Made by a program: the position numbers and the translations under genes
The notes under the pieces: model-generated
What the model was told of the DNA's origin: nothing
Seen by the model: the letters and a program-made list of their open reading frames with translations, nothing else
Database searches by the model: none
Shown: positions 18,472 to 26,956 of the stretch, in pieces
Layout: each line of letters begins with the position of its first letter
Numbering within the stretch: position 1 is the stretch's first letter
Assembly: GCA_964586855.1 (NCBI GenBank)
Contig: CAZPHO010000001.1
Location: 26,076-90,075 of the forward strand
Source: CAYLXN01 sp964586855
Lineage (GTDB): Bacteria > Patescibacteriota > Saccharimonadia > Saccharimonadales > Saccharimonadaceae
Reading direction: 5' to 3'
Length of the DNA stretch: 64,000 nt

Positions 18472-18786
18472 ATGAGGCTAAAAGTAACGCTTTGGCAGCC
18501 TGGTGATTCTCTGCCAGTAAATGATTTTCCAGTTGAACTTGAGGCTGGTTTTTTGATTTACACAGATCATAGCGGTGTGGTTCGGGCAGTATCGAATGGC
18601 AACTTCACCGATGACCAGCGCTTCCTATATGTTTATCGACAGAACAGTGAGGGGCAATGGCTTGGATCTTGGCTACACAACTCTGAGTTTCCGGTGCGAG
18701 CAACGCTTCGCTTTTTGAAAGGCAAAGTTTCACTTACTGCTCCTGTTGTGCAGCCCATGTTTTCTGCTCCAGGTTGTAAGACCTGA
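18472..18786 (+). CDS. Hypothetical protein, 104 aa
   Basis: A soluble protein with alternating hydrophobic residues suggesting beta structure (KVTLWQPGDSLPV, GFLIYTDHSGVVRAVSNG, RFLYVYRQNSEGQWLG). Family not recognised. ATG 18472 is chosen because it follows GGAGGG at proper spacing; the in-frame ATG 27 bases upstream has none. It stands alone with its own terminator, in an accessory segment of orphan genes that, unlike the leaderless core genes, carry strong Shine-Dalgarno sequences. Confidence 0.5.
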   Translation: MRLKVTLWQPGDSLPVNDFPVELEAGFLIYTDHSGVVRAVSNGNFTDDQRFLYVYRQNSEGQWLGSWLHNSEFPVRATLRFLKGKVSLTAPVVQPMFSAPGCKT

Positions 18787-18821
18787 GACGACTAAACGCA
18801 GACGGTGTCTGTGGTACTTCT

Positions 18822-18846
18822 AATCCCGTGCTAGTCGCGGGATTTT
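18822..18846 (+). terminator. Rho-independent terminator of the 104-aa gene
   Basis: Stem AATCCCG / CGGGATT with a 9-base loop, followed by TT. Confidence 0.65.
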
Positions 18847-18866
18847 ACTTGGCAGCGCAACCATAG

Positions 18867-18894
18867 TTGACATAGTTAGATAATATGTTATAGT
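18867..18894 (+). promoter_or_regulatory. Promoter of the Cys/His-rich protein gene
   Basis: Consensus TTGACA, 16-base spacer, TATAGT. The leader to the ATG at 18972 is about 70 bases and ends in GGAGG. Confidence 0.6.
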
Positions 18895-18971
18895 TGTGAT
18901 GTTCTAATGGCTTGTTTAAGCTAGCAGAAGGCAAATTATCAACAAGTTGCCCAGACTTTCAGGAGGAAAAG

Positions 18972-19388
18972 ATGGAACACAACTGCGGTTCATGTAAACA
19001 AGATTGCCCTAATCATGATGCACATCATGGAAGGAGTGATACAGCTGATGCTTTGTGGGCTCAAGATCAATGGTTAGCAGCGAGAAGCTGGTACGCGGTG
19101 TCTTTGGTGGATTTCGAAAATAGCCCGGGAGTGTTTAGACGAAAAGACTTAGAGTGCGCTCAAGAAGCAGTCTCAAGTGATGGCATTGCTTTTAGTTTAG
19201 CAAAGAACAGGGTTGATTCTCTGTTTAAGGGCCTTAAGTACGACCCTGACAGGCTATCTCCTGAGCTTGTAGATCTGATGATTGTAGTCAGGCAAGAAGA
19301 AGAGCTATTTTTACTTGCAGCAGCAATGATAGCCGCTAAGAGAGCTGGCTTTAAAAGTGTATTCTCAGTTTGTTTATTTGGGAGTTAG
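18972..19388 (+). CDS. Hypothetical protein with Cys/His-rich N-terminus
   Basis: 138 residues. The first 20 residues hold a dense metal-binding-like cluster (HNCGSCKQDCPNHDAHH, three Cys and four His). The rest is mainly helical, with a Leu/Ala-rich hydrophobic helix near the C-terminus (EEELFLLAAAMIAAKRAG). Zinc or other metal binding is inferred; the fold is not recognised. The start is fixed by GGAGGAAAAG directly before ATG 18972. It has its own promoter and a strong terminator, so it is monocistronic. Confidence 0.5.
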   Translation: MEHNCGSCKQDCPNHDAHHGRSDTADALWAQDQWLAARSWYAVSLVDFENSPGVFRRKDLECAQEAVSSDGIAFSLAKNRVDSLFKGLKYDPDRLSPELVDLMIVVRQEEELFLLAAAMIAAKRAGFKSVFSVCLFGS

Positions 19389-19399
19389 GTAGTTTGTTG

Positions 19400-19424
19400 C
19401 CCCGCCGAACGGCGGGGATTTTTT
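19400..19424 (+). terminator. Strong rho-independent terminator
   Basis: Perfect stem CCCCGCC / GGCGGGG, loop GAAC, followed by ATTTTTT. Ends the Cys/His-rich gene. Confidence 0.85.
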
Positions 19425-19430
19425 GTAATT

Positions 19431-19454
19431 AAAAACCTCTCCAATGAGAGGTTT
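19431..19454 (-). terminator. Terminator of the CWB2/PIG-L gene
   Basis: On the minus strand AAACCTCT, loop CATTGG, AGAGGTTT, then a T run. It lies just past the stop at 19461. Confidence 0.75.
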
Positions 19455-19460
19455 TGTGTT

Positions 19461-21092
19461 TTAGCGCTGAATGTAAACATATCCAGCGCTTTTGACTTGG
19501 TCAAAAAGACCATTGACTGATAGTTTGCCGATTGAATATCGACTAGTATTGGGATCCCAAATATAAAAAGCATCAAACAAGCCAAACCATTGGCTTGTTT
19601 CAGCCACGCTTGGATGGAGCTTATCGAAGTTTGATGAAACAGGATTGTCTGGAGACGCATAGTAGTTTGCCGTTATCTGTGGAGCGTATTCAGCCTGGAA
19701 GTCTCTTACTCCATCAGCACATGCCTTGTGGTCTATGCCTCCTTGGCTGGTATCAGCACTTAGATTGGCAAGCGTTCGTAGCTCAACTTTTTTGCCTTTC
19801 ATCGTCTTCATGAGTTTAACCAATTCATTTGTTACTTGGGCTCTGGTTAGTTCTAGGTTCGAATAAGGGTATTCAATAACATGATGGTCGTTAAAGCCTA
19901 GTCGATTTAGAACATCTTTGGTTTCACGAGTTCGAGCATCAGCAAATTCATTAACTGAGATTGTTGCTTTGCCTTCCTGTGCTAATAGTCGATTTACTGC
20001 GTTGATAGCCGAGCTTTTTTCGCCTCGCGTCATTTGCATCAATAGAATTTGCTTGCCAGCGTTGGCGTCTCGGACTAGTTGCGGCCCCATCGACAAAACC
20101 TCATCGTCTTGATGCGGGTTAACGTAAATTGCCACCGTATCACCATCAGTTAAGTTGGCTAACCACGGATAGCCATCCTCGCTCTTCACTCGTCCGCCAA
20201 GCATTATAGACCTATTAAGGTAAATATCGTCAGGCAGGTCAAATATTGAATCTTTGGCTAGGACGATGCTGCTGCCATTTTTAGCCAGAGAAATTCCAGC
20301 CAAAGCGTCAGCAAACGTTTCGCCCGTCGTCACGATTGCTTTAGCGCCTGTGCCAAACAGTTGACGATGTGCTTTCCATGACATTTCGTATTGATCAGCC
20401 CCAGAGATTCGTATCGCTGAAGGTAGTTTATCGAGGGCTGTTCCTAGAGCTGAGTTGTTGCCAATAATGACCGTTTGACGGTATTGATGGCTTTTTAGGG
20501 CTTCAATCGCCACACTGCCGCTGGGGTTGCTTAGGATGATTGGCGTATTGCTGCTATAAGCATAAGCTGCAGCAATCAAAGCATCCATGTCTGAGTAGCC
20601 ATTGGCAATAATTACTTGGTCAGTAGTTTTAGTGCTCTGACCAAAAACATAATCATTTACCAGTTGATTGGTCAGATATCGATCGTCACCAGCAATTCTG
20701 ACTACGGAGTAGCCCTTGCTCCTGAGTGTGTTTTCAGCCTGAGTCGACACCATCGTCACTCCGCCAACGATAAATACTTTCTTGACGCCGAGTCGGCTCA
20801 TTTCCTGAGTATTTCTCGAATCGAGAGCGGCATTGCCGTTGAGCAAAATAGGAGCATTTTCTTTCTTGGCTAAGTTGGCCGCACTGTTTGAGTCAGCCGC
20901 TACCCAGCCATTAACCAAAATGGCCGTTTGGCTGTTGCTAAAAACTGATTTTGATACGGCAATGGCTGTAGCGACCCGATCGTCACCAGCAATTCTTGGT
21001 GTTGATCCGCTGGCTTGAACTGGACTAGCAAATCCTAAAAACAGGACTGCTACTAGGGCAAAACTCAACACAAAAGAGACAATTCGTTTCAT
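19461..21092 (-). CDS. Secreted cell-wall-binding repeat 2 protein with LmbE/PIG-L deacetylase domain
   Basis: A 543-residue exported protein. A signal peptide (about 1-27, ending PVQASG) is followed by three CWB2-type repeats (about 30-300), with the recurrent pattern RIAGDDRVATAIAVSK, RIAGDDRYLTNQLV and RISGADQYEMSW; these bind anionic wall polymers. Next is an LmbE/PIG-L-type domain beginning AIYVNPHQDDEVLSMG, where the usual metal-binding HPDDE reads HQDDE, with RGEKSS and a later GGIDHKACADGV His motif. It probably deacetylates a surface amino sugar. ATG 21092 follows GGGAGGAG. CWB2 domains are typical of Gram-positives, so acquisition from a Firmicute or actinobacterial host is possible. 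Confidence 0.85.
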   Translation of the reverse strand: MKRIVSFVLSFALVAVLFLGFASPVQASGSTPRIAGDDRVATAIAVSKSVFSNSQTAILVNGWVAADSNSAANLAKKENAPILLNGNAALDSRNTQEMSRLGVKKVFIVGGVTMVSTQAENTLRSKGYSVVRIAGDDRYLTNQLVNDYVFGQSTKTTDQVIIANGYSDMDALIAAAYAYSSNTPIILSNPSGSVAIEALKSHQYRQTVIIGNNSALGTALDKLPSAIRISGADQYEMSWKAHRQLFGTGAKAIVTTGETFADALAGISLAKNGSSIVLAKDSIFDLPDDIYLNRSIMLGGRVKSEDGYPWLANLTDGDTVAIYVNPHQDDEVLSMGPQLVRDANAGKQILLMQMTRGEKSSAINAVNRLLAQEGKATISVNEFADARTRETKDVLNRLGFNDHHVIEYPYSNLELTRAQVTNELVKLMKTMKGKKVELRTLANLSADTSQGGIDHKACADGVRDFQAEYAPQITANYYASPDNPVSSNFDKLHPSVAETSQWFGLFDAFYIWDPNTSRYSIGKLSVNGLFDQVKSAGYVYIQR

Positions 21093-21201
21093 CTTTTCTC
21101 CTCCCAAAATTTAAAGATCAAACTGCTGAATTGCAGTTGCGCTGGATTATATAATAAAACAGCTCAAAAGCAAGCTCTAGCATTTATACTGTCAAGGGTG
21201 G

Positions 21202-21207
21202 TATAAT
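21202..21207 (+). promoter_or_regulatory. -10 box of the membrane-anchored protein gene
   Basis: TATAAT, with a leader of about 22 bases to ATG 21236 containing AAAGGA. Confidence 0.5.
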
Positions 21208-21235
21208 CAACTTAAGCTAATTAATAAAGGATTTT

Positions 21236-22201
21236 ATGCAAAAGAAAACAACCATTTTAATCGCTATTTTGGCGCTAATTGTCGGTGGCGGGTTAGGTTT
21301 TGGAGGTAATTATTTACTTAGCCAGTCATCAAAATCAACTGACGATAATCCAGCCTTAGCCAACGATAATCAGCAGTCAAACGGTAACACTGCTGCCACA
21401 GAGAAGGCCGAGAACCAGCAATCACTAAAGTTGATTAAGGAACTGGAACGAGAGTTAAGACAAGAACGCAGGCCTGATCCAAATTTACCATCTACTTTTT
21501 ATTATTATCCATGGAACGTCAACTTCGATTCAGGAGTATATAAAGTCGCTGATGGCAGTCATTATATCTCTGATGAAGGTTTTGGCTTGCGCCAAGAAAA
21601 AGAGCACTCGACTGCTGACATAAGAACTGATTTAGCAAAAATTATCTCATTTTTGAAAAGTAAAGGCCTAGAGCAGGAGACAAAAACTGGCAGCGAGGCT
21701 GATGGTGAGCAAGTGTTTTACATTTTCAAAAGCGATAAAGTATCTTGTTTTATTTCTGGATATTTTTCATTTCGTGAAAATGCAGATAGCGGCTACAAAG
21801 GCCGAACTGATTTGGGGTGTACCGATATTGACTACCTCAAGCAATTAGAGGAAATGCAGAAACCTCTGTGGCAGGCCTACGCAGCTTATGTTAAAAAACA
21901 GGCGGCTGGTCAGTCTGACGCTAACCAAAGTAGTGATACCAGAACCGTCTTTTCTGTCTCTAAAGCCTCACTGAGAGATAGTGGAACTGAAGGCTATAAA
22001 TTAATCGATGGCGGCGTGAGCGGCACGGTTGGCCCAGGTGGTGCTTTCATAATCTTTTATCAAAAGCCCGACCAAACTTGGCACGTTGCCACTGCCGGCC
22101 AGCAAGAAGAGTCTTGTGAGCGGTTAACAGAAGAGGCTAAAACAGCCCTTAAAGGCAGCGGTATCGGTTGCTACGAAGGCGATAAGCATATTAAATTTTA
22201 G
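21236..22201 (+). CDS. Membrane-anchored hypothetical protein
   Basis: 321 residues: an N-terminal membrane helix (about 6-28, ILIAILALIVGGGLGFGGNYLL), a Ser/Asn/Gln-rich linker, a charged helix (KELERELRQERR) and an exported domain with several Cys (SCFISGYF, GCTDIDY, ESCERL, GIGCYEG) that could form disulfides. There is no lipobox. The layout resembles the 177-aa protein at 27091, but I see no clear homology. Function unknown. The P-type ATPase starts 9 bases after its stop, so they may be cotranscribed. Confidence 0.6.
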   Translation: MQKKTTILIAILALIVGGGLGFGGNYLLSQSSKSTDDNPALANDNQQSNGNTAATEKAENQQSLKLIKELERELRQERRPDPNLPSTFYYYPWNVNFDSGVYKVADGSHYISDEGFGLRQEKEHSTADIRTDLAKIISFLKSKGLEQETKTGSEADGEQVFYIFKSDKVSCFISGYFSFRENADSGYKGRTDLGCTDIDYLKQLEEMQKPLWQAYAAYVKKQAAGQSDANQSSDTRTVFSVSKASLRDSGTEGYKLIDGGVSGTVGPGGAFIIFYQKPDQTWHVATAGQQEESCERLTEEAKTALKGSGIGCYEGDKHIKF

Positions 22202-22210
22202 GCTCAGCTG

Positions 22211-24865
22211 ATGCCCAAAGAATCTCAAAATTACCATGCACCAGAAGCCGAGGCTGTTCTTGCTCGGTTTGAGAGTAAGTCGCAAGGGCTTGACTCTGCC
22301 GAAGCCAAAGCGCGGCTAGTCAAATATGGCAAAAATGAATTACCACGGGCTAAAAAAGCCAACTTATTTAAGATTTTATTTGATCAGCTTAAAGATCCGA
22401 TCGAGTTGTTGCTGATTGCCACAATTGGCTTTTCGCTGGTGATTAATGAGTTTTTTGATGCGATCGCAATTGCGGTGATTGTGGCTATTGATCTGACTAT
22501 CGGCACGATCGAGGAGTATCGAGCTCAGCGAAATGCCGAAGCGCTAGCCGACATGGTCAAAAGTCGAGCGATTGTTTGGCGCGATGGGCAGGAAATTGAA
22601 ATTGATTCGAGCGAACTGGTGCTGGGCGACGTAGTCGAGCTAGAATCTGGCGTCAAGGTCGCGGCTGACATGAGATTGCTCGAATGTCATAATTTACAAG
22701 TCGATGAATCACCGCTGACTGGCGAAAGTGCAGCTGAAAGTAAAATCAGCCAACCGATTGACTTAAAAACTCAATTGGTGGATCGGATTAACATGGCTTA
22801 CGCTGGCACAACCGTTCTTACTGGCCGCGGCCGGGGAGTGGTGGTGGCGACGGCGGTTGCGACCGAGATCGGTAAAATCGCTGACAGCGTCATCAACACT
22901 GAGCAAGCTAAATCACCGCTGACGATTCGGATGGAAAAGTTTTCCAAACAGATTGCGGTTTTTGTGTTGGTTGTGGCGGTAATTATTGCGGCGGTGCTGT
23001 TTAGCAGAAATTATGATTATGCTCATATTTTTATGTCGGTGATCGCCTTGTCGGTTTCGGCAATGCCGGAAGGACTGCCGCTGGCCTTGACGATGGTGTT
23101 ATCGGTAGCTTCAAATCGGATGTCCAAGAAAAACGTGATTGTCAAAAATCTCAATGCAGTTGAGAGTTTGGGCAGCTGCACGGTCATCGCTAGCGACAAA
23201 ACGGGCACTCTGACGGTCAATGAGCAAACCGCAACCAAGATAGTTTTGCCTGATGGAACTGAGTTTGAGATTTCGGGCAGTGGTTACAGCGGCGATGGTG
23301 CGATTACTGGCGGTGGTGATTCGCAGACAGCAGAGCTGATCGCCAAGTTAGGGGCGCTTAACAACGAAGCTCAGCTTAAAAAAGATGGTGACGAGTGGGT
23401 GCATTTGGGCGATTCGATAGACGTGGCTTTTTTGGCACTGGCTGAAAAAGCTCAAGCCAATCTAGACGGTGTTGAGATTGTTGGTCGGATTCCTTATGAG
23501 TCAGAAAATAAATTTTCAGCAGTTTTTTATCAAGAAAATGAACGGACATTTTGTACCGCCAAAGGTTCACTAGAAGTGATTCTTGAGATGTCGAACGTTA
23601 GTGATGCAACTAAGATTCAGGCTCAAAATGATCAGTTGGCAGCCGAAGGTTTGCGGGTAATTGCTTTAGCTCAAGCCGAAACCAGCAACTTTCAAGTTAA
23701 AGAAAATTATACTAAAGATGATATAAATCGCCTAAATTTTATTGGGTTAGTTGGCTTCATCGATCCAGTGCGGAGCGATGCGATCGAATCGATTGCTAAT
23801 AGCCGTGCGGCTGGCATCAAAGTAGTGATGGTCACTGGTGATCACCCGAAAACAGCCTTAGTAATTGCCAAAGAATTGCAACTAGCCGACCAAATTGCAC
23901 AGGTTGCCACTGGCGATGACATTGACCAGGAACTTGCAAAAGGCGAAGCTAGTTTTGATAAATTTATAGCTGACAAAAAGGTTTTTGCTCGAGTAACGCC
24001 TCTGCAAAAGCTAGAAATTATTAAATCTTATCGTCGACAAGGTGAGTTTGTGGCGGTGACTGGTGATGGCGTCAATGATGCGCCAGCCATCAAAAGCGCT
24101 AATCTCGGTATAGCGATGGGCAGTGGCACGGATGTGGCCCGTGAGGCGGCGTCGATGATTATCGTCGACGATAAGTTTACTTCGATTGTGCATGGAATTC
24201 GAGAAGGGCGGACTGCTTATAGTAATATTCGCAAGGTGAGTTATATGCTCCTAACTTGTGGCGTAGCCGAAGTGCTGTTTTTTGTCTTGGCGATTGCTTT
24301 TGGTATGGAGCCGCCGTTGGTTGCAATTCAACTTTTATGGCTAAATGTCGTTACTGATGGCTTGCAAGATATTGCTCTGTCATTTGAAAAAGCTGAGGAT
24401 GGGATCATGCAGGAAAAGCCACGTCCAGCCAAAGAGACTTTGTTTAATCGAGAGTTGATTACTGAAGTGTTGGTAGCCGGCCTAGCGATGGGTTTGTTGG
24501 TTTTTGGAGTGTGGGTGTATTTGATCAATTATCTTCAAGTCGAGTTATATCTGGCGCGGGCTTACATTATGACACTGATGGTATTTTTGCAGAATATGCA
24601 CGTGCTCAACGCTCGAAGCGAAACCAAGTCGATTTTCTCGATTCCACTGCTTCGTAACCCATGGGTTTTTGGGTCAATCATCAGTGCGATTATTTTGCAA
24701 ATAATCGTGATTGAAGTGCCAGTTTTCAACCAATTCCTTAAGACTGCCAGTCTGCCGTGGCTGGACATTGTCTGGCTATTCGTCGCTTCGTTGTCAATTT
24801 TGGTGATAGTTGAGATTTTTAAACTGTTTAAGCGCCGCCAGTTAAAAGCTACTGAAAGCGCTTAA
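22211..24865 (+). CDS. P-type cation-transporting ATPase (P2, Ca2+-ATPase-like)
   Basis: 884-residue ion pump. N-terminal cation-ATPase domain, actuator motif LTGES (169-173), M4 motif PEGLP (286-290), phosphorylation site DKTGTLT (329-335), nucleotide-domain segment SENKFSAVF, MVTGDHPKTA and TGDGVNDAPA hinge motifs, and M6 LLWLNVVTDGLQD. The PEGLP plus N..TD pattern fits Ca2+ or Mn2+ pumps of the SERCA/PMR1 type; Na+ or K+ type cannot be excluded. About ten membrane helices expected. No clear Shine-Dalgarno. Confidence 0.92.
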   Translation: MPKESQNYHAPEAEAVLARFESKSQGLDSAEAKARLVKYGKNELPRAKKANLFKILFDQLKDPIELLLIATIGFSLVINEFFDAIAIAVIVAIDLTIGTIEEYRAQRNAEALADMVKSRAIVWRDGQEIEIDSSELVLGDVVELESGVKVAADMRLLECHNLQVDESPLTGESAAESKISQPIDLKTQLVDRINMAYAGTTVLTGRGRGVVVATAVATEIGKIADSVINTEQAKSPLTIRMEKFSKQIAVFVLVVAVIIAAVLFSRNYDYAHIFMSVIALSVSAMPEGLPLALTMVLSVASNRMSKKNVIVKNLNAVESLGSCTVIASDKTGTLTVNEQTATKIVLPDGTEFEISGSGYSGDGAITGGGDSQTAELIAKLGALNNEAQLKKDGDEWVHLGDSIDVAFLALAEKAQANLDGVEIVGRIPYESENKFSAVFYQENERTFCTAKGSLEVILEMSNVSDATKIQAQNDQLAAEGLRVIALAQAETSNFQVKENYTKDDINRLNFIGLVGFIDPVRSDAIESIANSRAAGIKVVMVTGDHPKTALVIAKELQLADQIAQVATGDDIDQELAKGEASFDKFIADKKVFARVTPLQKLEIIKSYRRQGEFVAVTGDGVNDAPAIKSANLGIAMGSGTDVAREAASMIIVDDKFTSIVHGIREGRTAYSNIRKVSYMLLTCGVAEVLFFVLAIAFGMEPPLVAIQLLWLNVVTDGLQDIALSFEKAEDGIMQEKPRPAKETLFNRELITEVLVAGLAMGLLVFGVWVYLINYLQVELYLARAYIMTLMVFLQNMHVLNARSETKSIFSIPLLRNPWVFGSIISAIILQIIVIEVPVFNQFLKTASLPWLDIVWLFVASLSILVIVEIFKLFKRRQLKATESA

Positions 24866-24930
24866 TATACTAACTTTTTGTATATTTTGACAAGGCCTTT
24901 TTTAATTTCCAACGACGATTTCATAAAGAA

Positions 24931-24955
24931 AAATCCGCCTGAGCTAGGCGGATTT
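24931..24955 (-). terminator. Terminator of GFADL paralogue 1 (possibly bidirectional)
   Basis: AAATCCGCC, 7-base loop containing the TAG stop of the 24944 gene, GGCGGATTT, then T-rich on the minus strand. Near-identical hairpins end the two sister genes. Confidence 0.8.
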
Positions 24956-25465
24956 GGTTTTGAGCCACCATTGAATTTGTGGCGGATTTTCTGGAGCGAG
25001 GCGCCCAGTTAGCGGTTGATACGAAAAGTATCGTCGCTCTGGCGAACCTTTTCTCCAAAGGCCATGGTTGGTCCAGGCACAGAAGAATAGCCTTTCTTGG
25101 CCAGCGTGATAAATGCCTTGGACTTGACAGATGTGTTCAGCAGGCAAGTCATGCAAAATAGCAGCTGCCTGCGCTATTTCTGTCAGTTCTTTTTGGTGCA
25201 GCTCTAGAGCCAACTTCTCTCTTCGTAAAGAGATTTCCAGCTCCGAGCCTTGTTCGACAGCGGCCAGGTCTATTCGGTTGGACCGAGTCTCGACACTGTG
25301 CCAGTGCAAGGCTTCTTTGTTGGTGCGCTTAAGACCTGCCTCCAGCTGTGTCTCCAGAATTGTCCTGTGGACATCTCTGGAGAGCAGAAACTGAACTCGC
25401 AGAATCTCTATCTGCTTGTCTCTACTGCTCATTTGAGCAAAACCCTCAATACTGCAGCAATACAT
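24944..25465 (-). CDS. GFADL-family hypothetical protein 1
   Basis: A 173-residue soluble protein, the first of three tandem paralogues. The shared N-terminal motif is IEGFAQMSSRDKQIEIL (sisters: IKGFADLSKRRQ, IEGFADLDKRRQ). It is followed by a long charged, probably coiled helical region and a C-terminal part with aromatic strands (LFFCAWTNHGLWRKG, RRYFSYQPL) ending in a conserved W-L motif. ATG 25465 is set by AAAGGAGGG. A promoter (TTGCAT, 17, TATAAC) and a leader of about 70 bases with a TTGCTGC/GCAGCAA hairpin precede it. Family not recognised. Confidence 0.55.
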   Translation of the reverse strand: MYCCSIEGFAQMSSRDKQIEILRVQFLLSRDVHRTILETQLEAGLKRTNKEALHWHSVETRSNRIDLAAVEQGSELEISLRREKLALELHQKELTEIAQAAAILHDLPAEHICQVQGIYHAGQERLFFCAWTNHGLWRKGSPERRYFSYQPLTGRLAPENPPQIQWWLKTKSA

Positions 25466-25576
25466 TTTTTTCACCCTCCTTTTATTTTTGAGATGCGAGT
25501 TTGCTGCCACCCTAGCAGCAAGCTATAGTTTATGTTATACACTATTATTGTTATAAATGCAAGCATTTTGCTAGTA

Positions 25577-25600
25577 AAAACCCGCCTATTTGGCGGATTG
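25577..25600 (-). terminator. Terminator of GFADL paralogue 2
   Basis: CCGCC, short loop, GGCGG with A/T flanks; the stem covers the TAG stop of the 25586 gene. Same hairpin core as the terminators of the sister genes. Confidence 0.7.
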
Positions 25601-26182
25601 GAGAGTTAGCCATTCTTTAAACGGCAAACATTGATCAACACTGTTGGGCTGATTTTTGGTCTGAAAGACCATCTCTTGTCGCATCTGCAGGCCAGAGTGG
25701 ATACAGGGCTTTCGGAAATCACCCCAGTTTTTTTCGACAGGCCAGTGGTATGCTTCGATGGTATCTTTTCTGAAACGTATAAAAACCTTAGCTGGGTTGT
25801 GGGTGTAGTTATGGTTGAAGAATACTGCTACCATATGAGATAAGTCGACTGCTGACTGTTGGGACGCAGACAAGTTGCGTGCTATTTGGCCTATATCTTT
25901 AGTTAGAGTCTTGAGTGTGCGCTGCATTTCTTCATTGTACTGCTTCAGTTCAGCGGCTAGCCTAACATTTCTAGTGATGTTTGCAGTTTCCCACCCATCA
26001 AGTCGTCGATAGCTGACTTTAAGCACTGGGTGTTTGTCGAGGTTTAGGGTTTTTATTCCTCCTCGAGCTTCATGGGTTAGCTCCAGTGCCTGGTTGTAAA
26101 TTTTTTTTAAACGCCAGTAGCTATTTTTGATTTGAGTCAATTGCCTCCGCTTGCTCAGATCAGCAAAGCCCTTAATGTCCAT
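25586..26182 (-). CDS. GFADL-family hypothetical protein 2
   Basis: A 198-residue soluble protein and the cleanest member of the family. It opens MDIKGFADLSKRRQLTQIK, has a helical, Lys/Gln/Asn-rich middle (coiled-coil-like, about residues 14-125), a segment AKVFIRFRKDTIEAYHWP resembling the aromatic strand region of its sisters, and ends LPFKEWLTLQSAK. ATG 26182 follows AAAGGAGGG; a TATAAT box lies about 80 bases upstream, giving a long leader. It has its own terminator, so each paralogue is a separate unit. Confidence 0.55.
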   Translation of the reverse strand: MDIKGFADLSKRRQLTQIKNSYWRLKKIYNQALELTHEARGGIKTLNLDKHPVLKVSYRRLDGWETANITRNVRLAAELKQYNEEMQRTLKTLTKDIGQIARNLSASQQSAVDLSHMVAVFFNHNYTHNPAKVFIRFRKDTIEAYHWPVEKNWGDFRKPCIHSGLQMRQEMVFQTKNQPNSVDQCLPFKEWLTLQSAK

Positions 26183-26299
26183 TTCTAAGCCCTCCTTTGG
26201 TGTGTTGATGTAAAGTGCCAATCTGTCTTGATTAAATAGACAAATAGTGTTGTAATTATATAGTATTTAGCTTAAAAGTCTAGTGAAGTTTTAAAAATA

Positions 26300-26322
26300 A
26301 AATCCGCCTAACTGGCGGACTT
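26300..26322 (-). terminator. Terminator of GFADL paralogue 3
   Basis: TCCGCC, loop TAACT, GGCGGA, with a run of T on the minus strand. Same hairpin core as the other two paralogues. Confidence 0.7.
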
Positions 26323-26330
26323 CAATATAG

Positions 26331-26840
26331 CTATTCCTTGGAGCGTACTAACTGTTGTAGCTTTAGCCAATTATCGAGAGTTAAACGTTGGCTTTGAGCT
26401 TCCTCTTGCTTGTCCTGGAAGAAGATCATTTGCGTGTCGATTTCAAGCCCGTAATGGCTGTGAGTTTTCTCAAGTCTGCCACGATCGTCCATTGTTTCCC
26501 AAATGCAAATACGTACATTTCTTTCTTTACTTTTGCATTTGACGGTGTCATGATCGACGTACGCTTGCGCGTAGAGGCTGTCAAGTCCAAAAAACACTAC
26601 CAGCATGCACTCTAGGCATTGTAGTTCGACTTTATAAAAGTGCAAGAATACTGACTGGCACTCTATGTCGCTGACGATAGAATCGGCCTCTGATGAGATG
26701 CAGAGGAGTACATAGTCACGCTCTGCTTTGTCAATTGGGTTAGGCTGCTGCGCTGCAATTGACCTGGTTACTGTAGCAACAAACTGATGTGCCTTGGAGA
26801 TGGCTTTACTAATCTTTTCCGTTACGAGCGATTCGTTCAA
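26331..26840 (-). CDS. GFADL-family protein 3, C-terminal part (split gene)
   Basis: 169 residues from a TTG that overlaps the stop of the preceding 39-codon frame as TTGA. It lacks the family's N-terminal GFADL motif, which sits in that upstream frame. The remainder matches the sister layout: helical region, then NVRICIWETMDDRGRL (aromatic strands) and a final LTLDNWLKLQQL similar to the W-L ends of the sisters. Either a single-base frameshift has cut one gene, or the two parts are translated by coupling through TTGA. No Shine-Dalgarno serves the TTG well. Confidence 0.5.
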   Translation of the reverse strand: MNESLVTEKISKAISKAHQFVATVTRSIAAQQPNPIDKAERDYVLLCISSEADSIVSDIECQSVFLHFYKVELQCLECMLVVFFGLDSLYAQAYVDHDTVKCKSKERNVRICIWETMDDRGRLEKTHSHYGLEIDTQMIFFQDKQEEAQSQRLTLDNWLKLQQLVRSKE

Positions 26841-26956
26841 ACATTCTCGTCATATCTGCGCTTTTTTTGATCAAGCTCGTCGAGTTTGTGAAACTGTTTT
26901 AGAATTTCTTCATGCTGGCGTCGTTTGTCTAGGTCTGCAAAACCTTCAATGATCAT
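26837..26956 (-). CDS. GFADL-family protein 3, N-terminal part (split gene)
   Basis: 39 codons starting MIIEGFADLDKRRQ, the family hallmark, from an ATG with GGAGGG upstream, and ending right where the second part begins in the -1 frame. Together the two parts give about 208 residues, close to the 173 and 198 of the intact sisters. The leader contains a CACTTCT/AGAAGTG hairpin. Confidence 0.5.
   Translation of the reverse strand: MIIEGFADLDKRRQHEEILKQFHKLDELDQKKRRYDENV

Noticed and set aside
26840..26880. A AAA AAG slippery heptamer in the N-terminal part of GFADL 3, suggesting programmed -1 frameshifting into the second part
   Set aside because: A -1 slip there meets a TGA (ata tga) before joining the downstream frame, so it cannot fuse the two parts.
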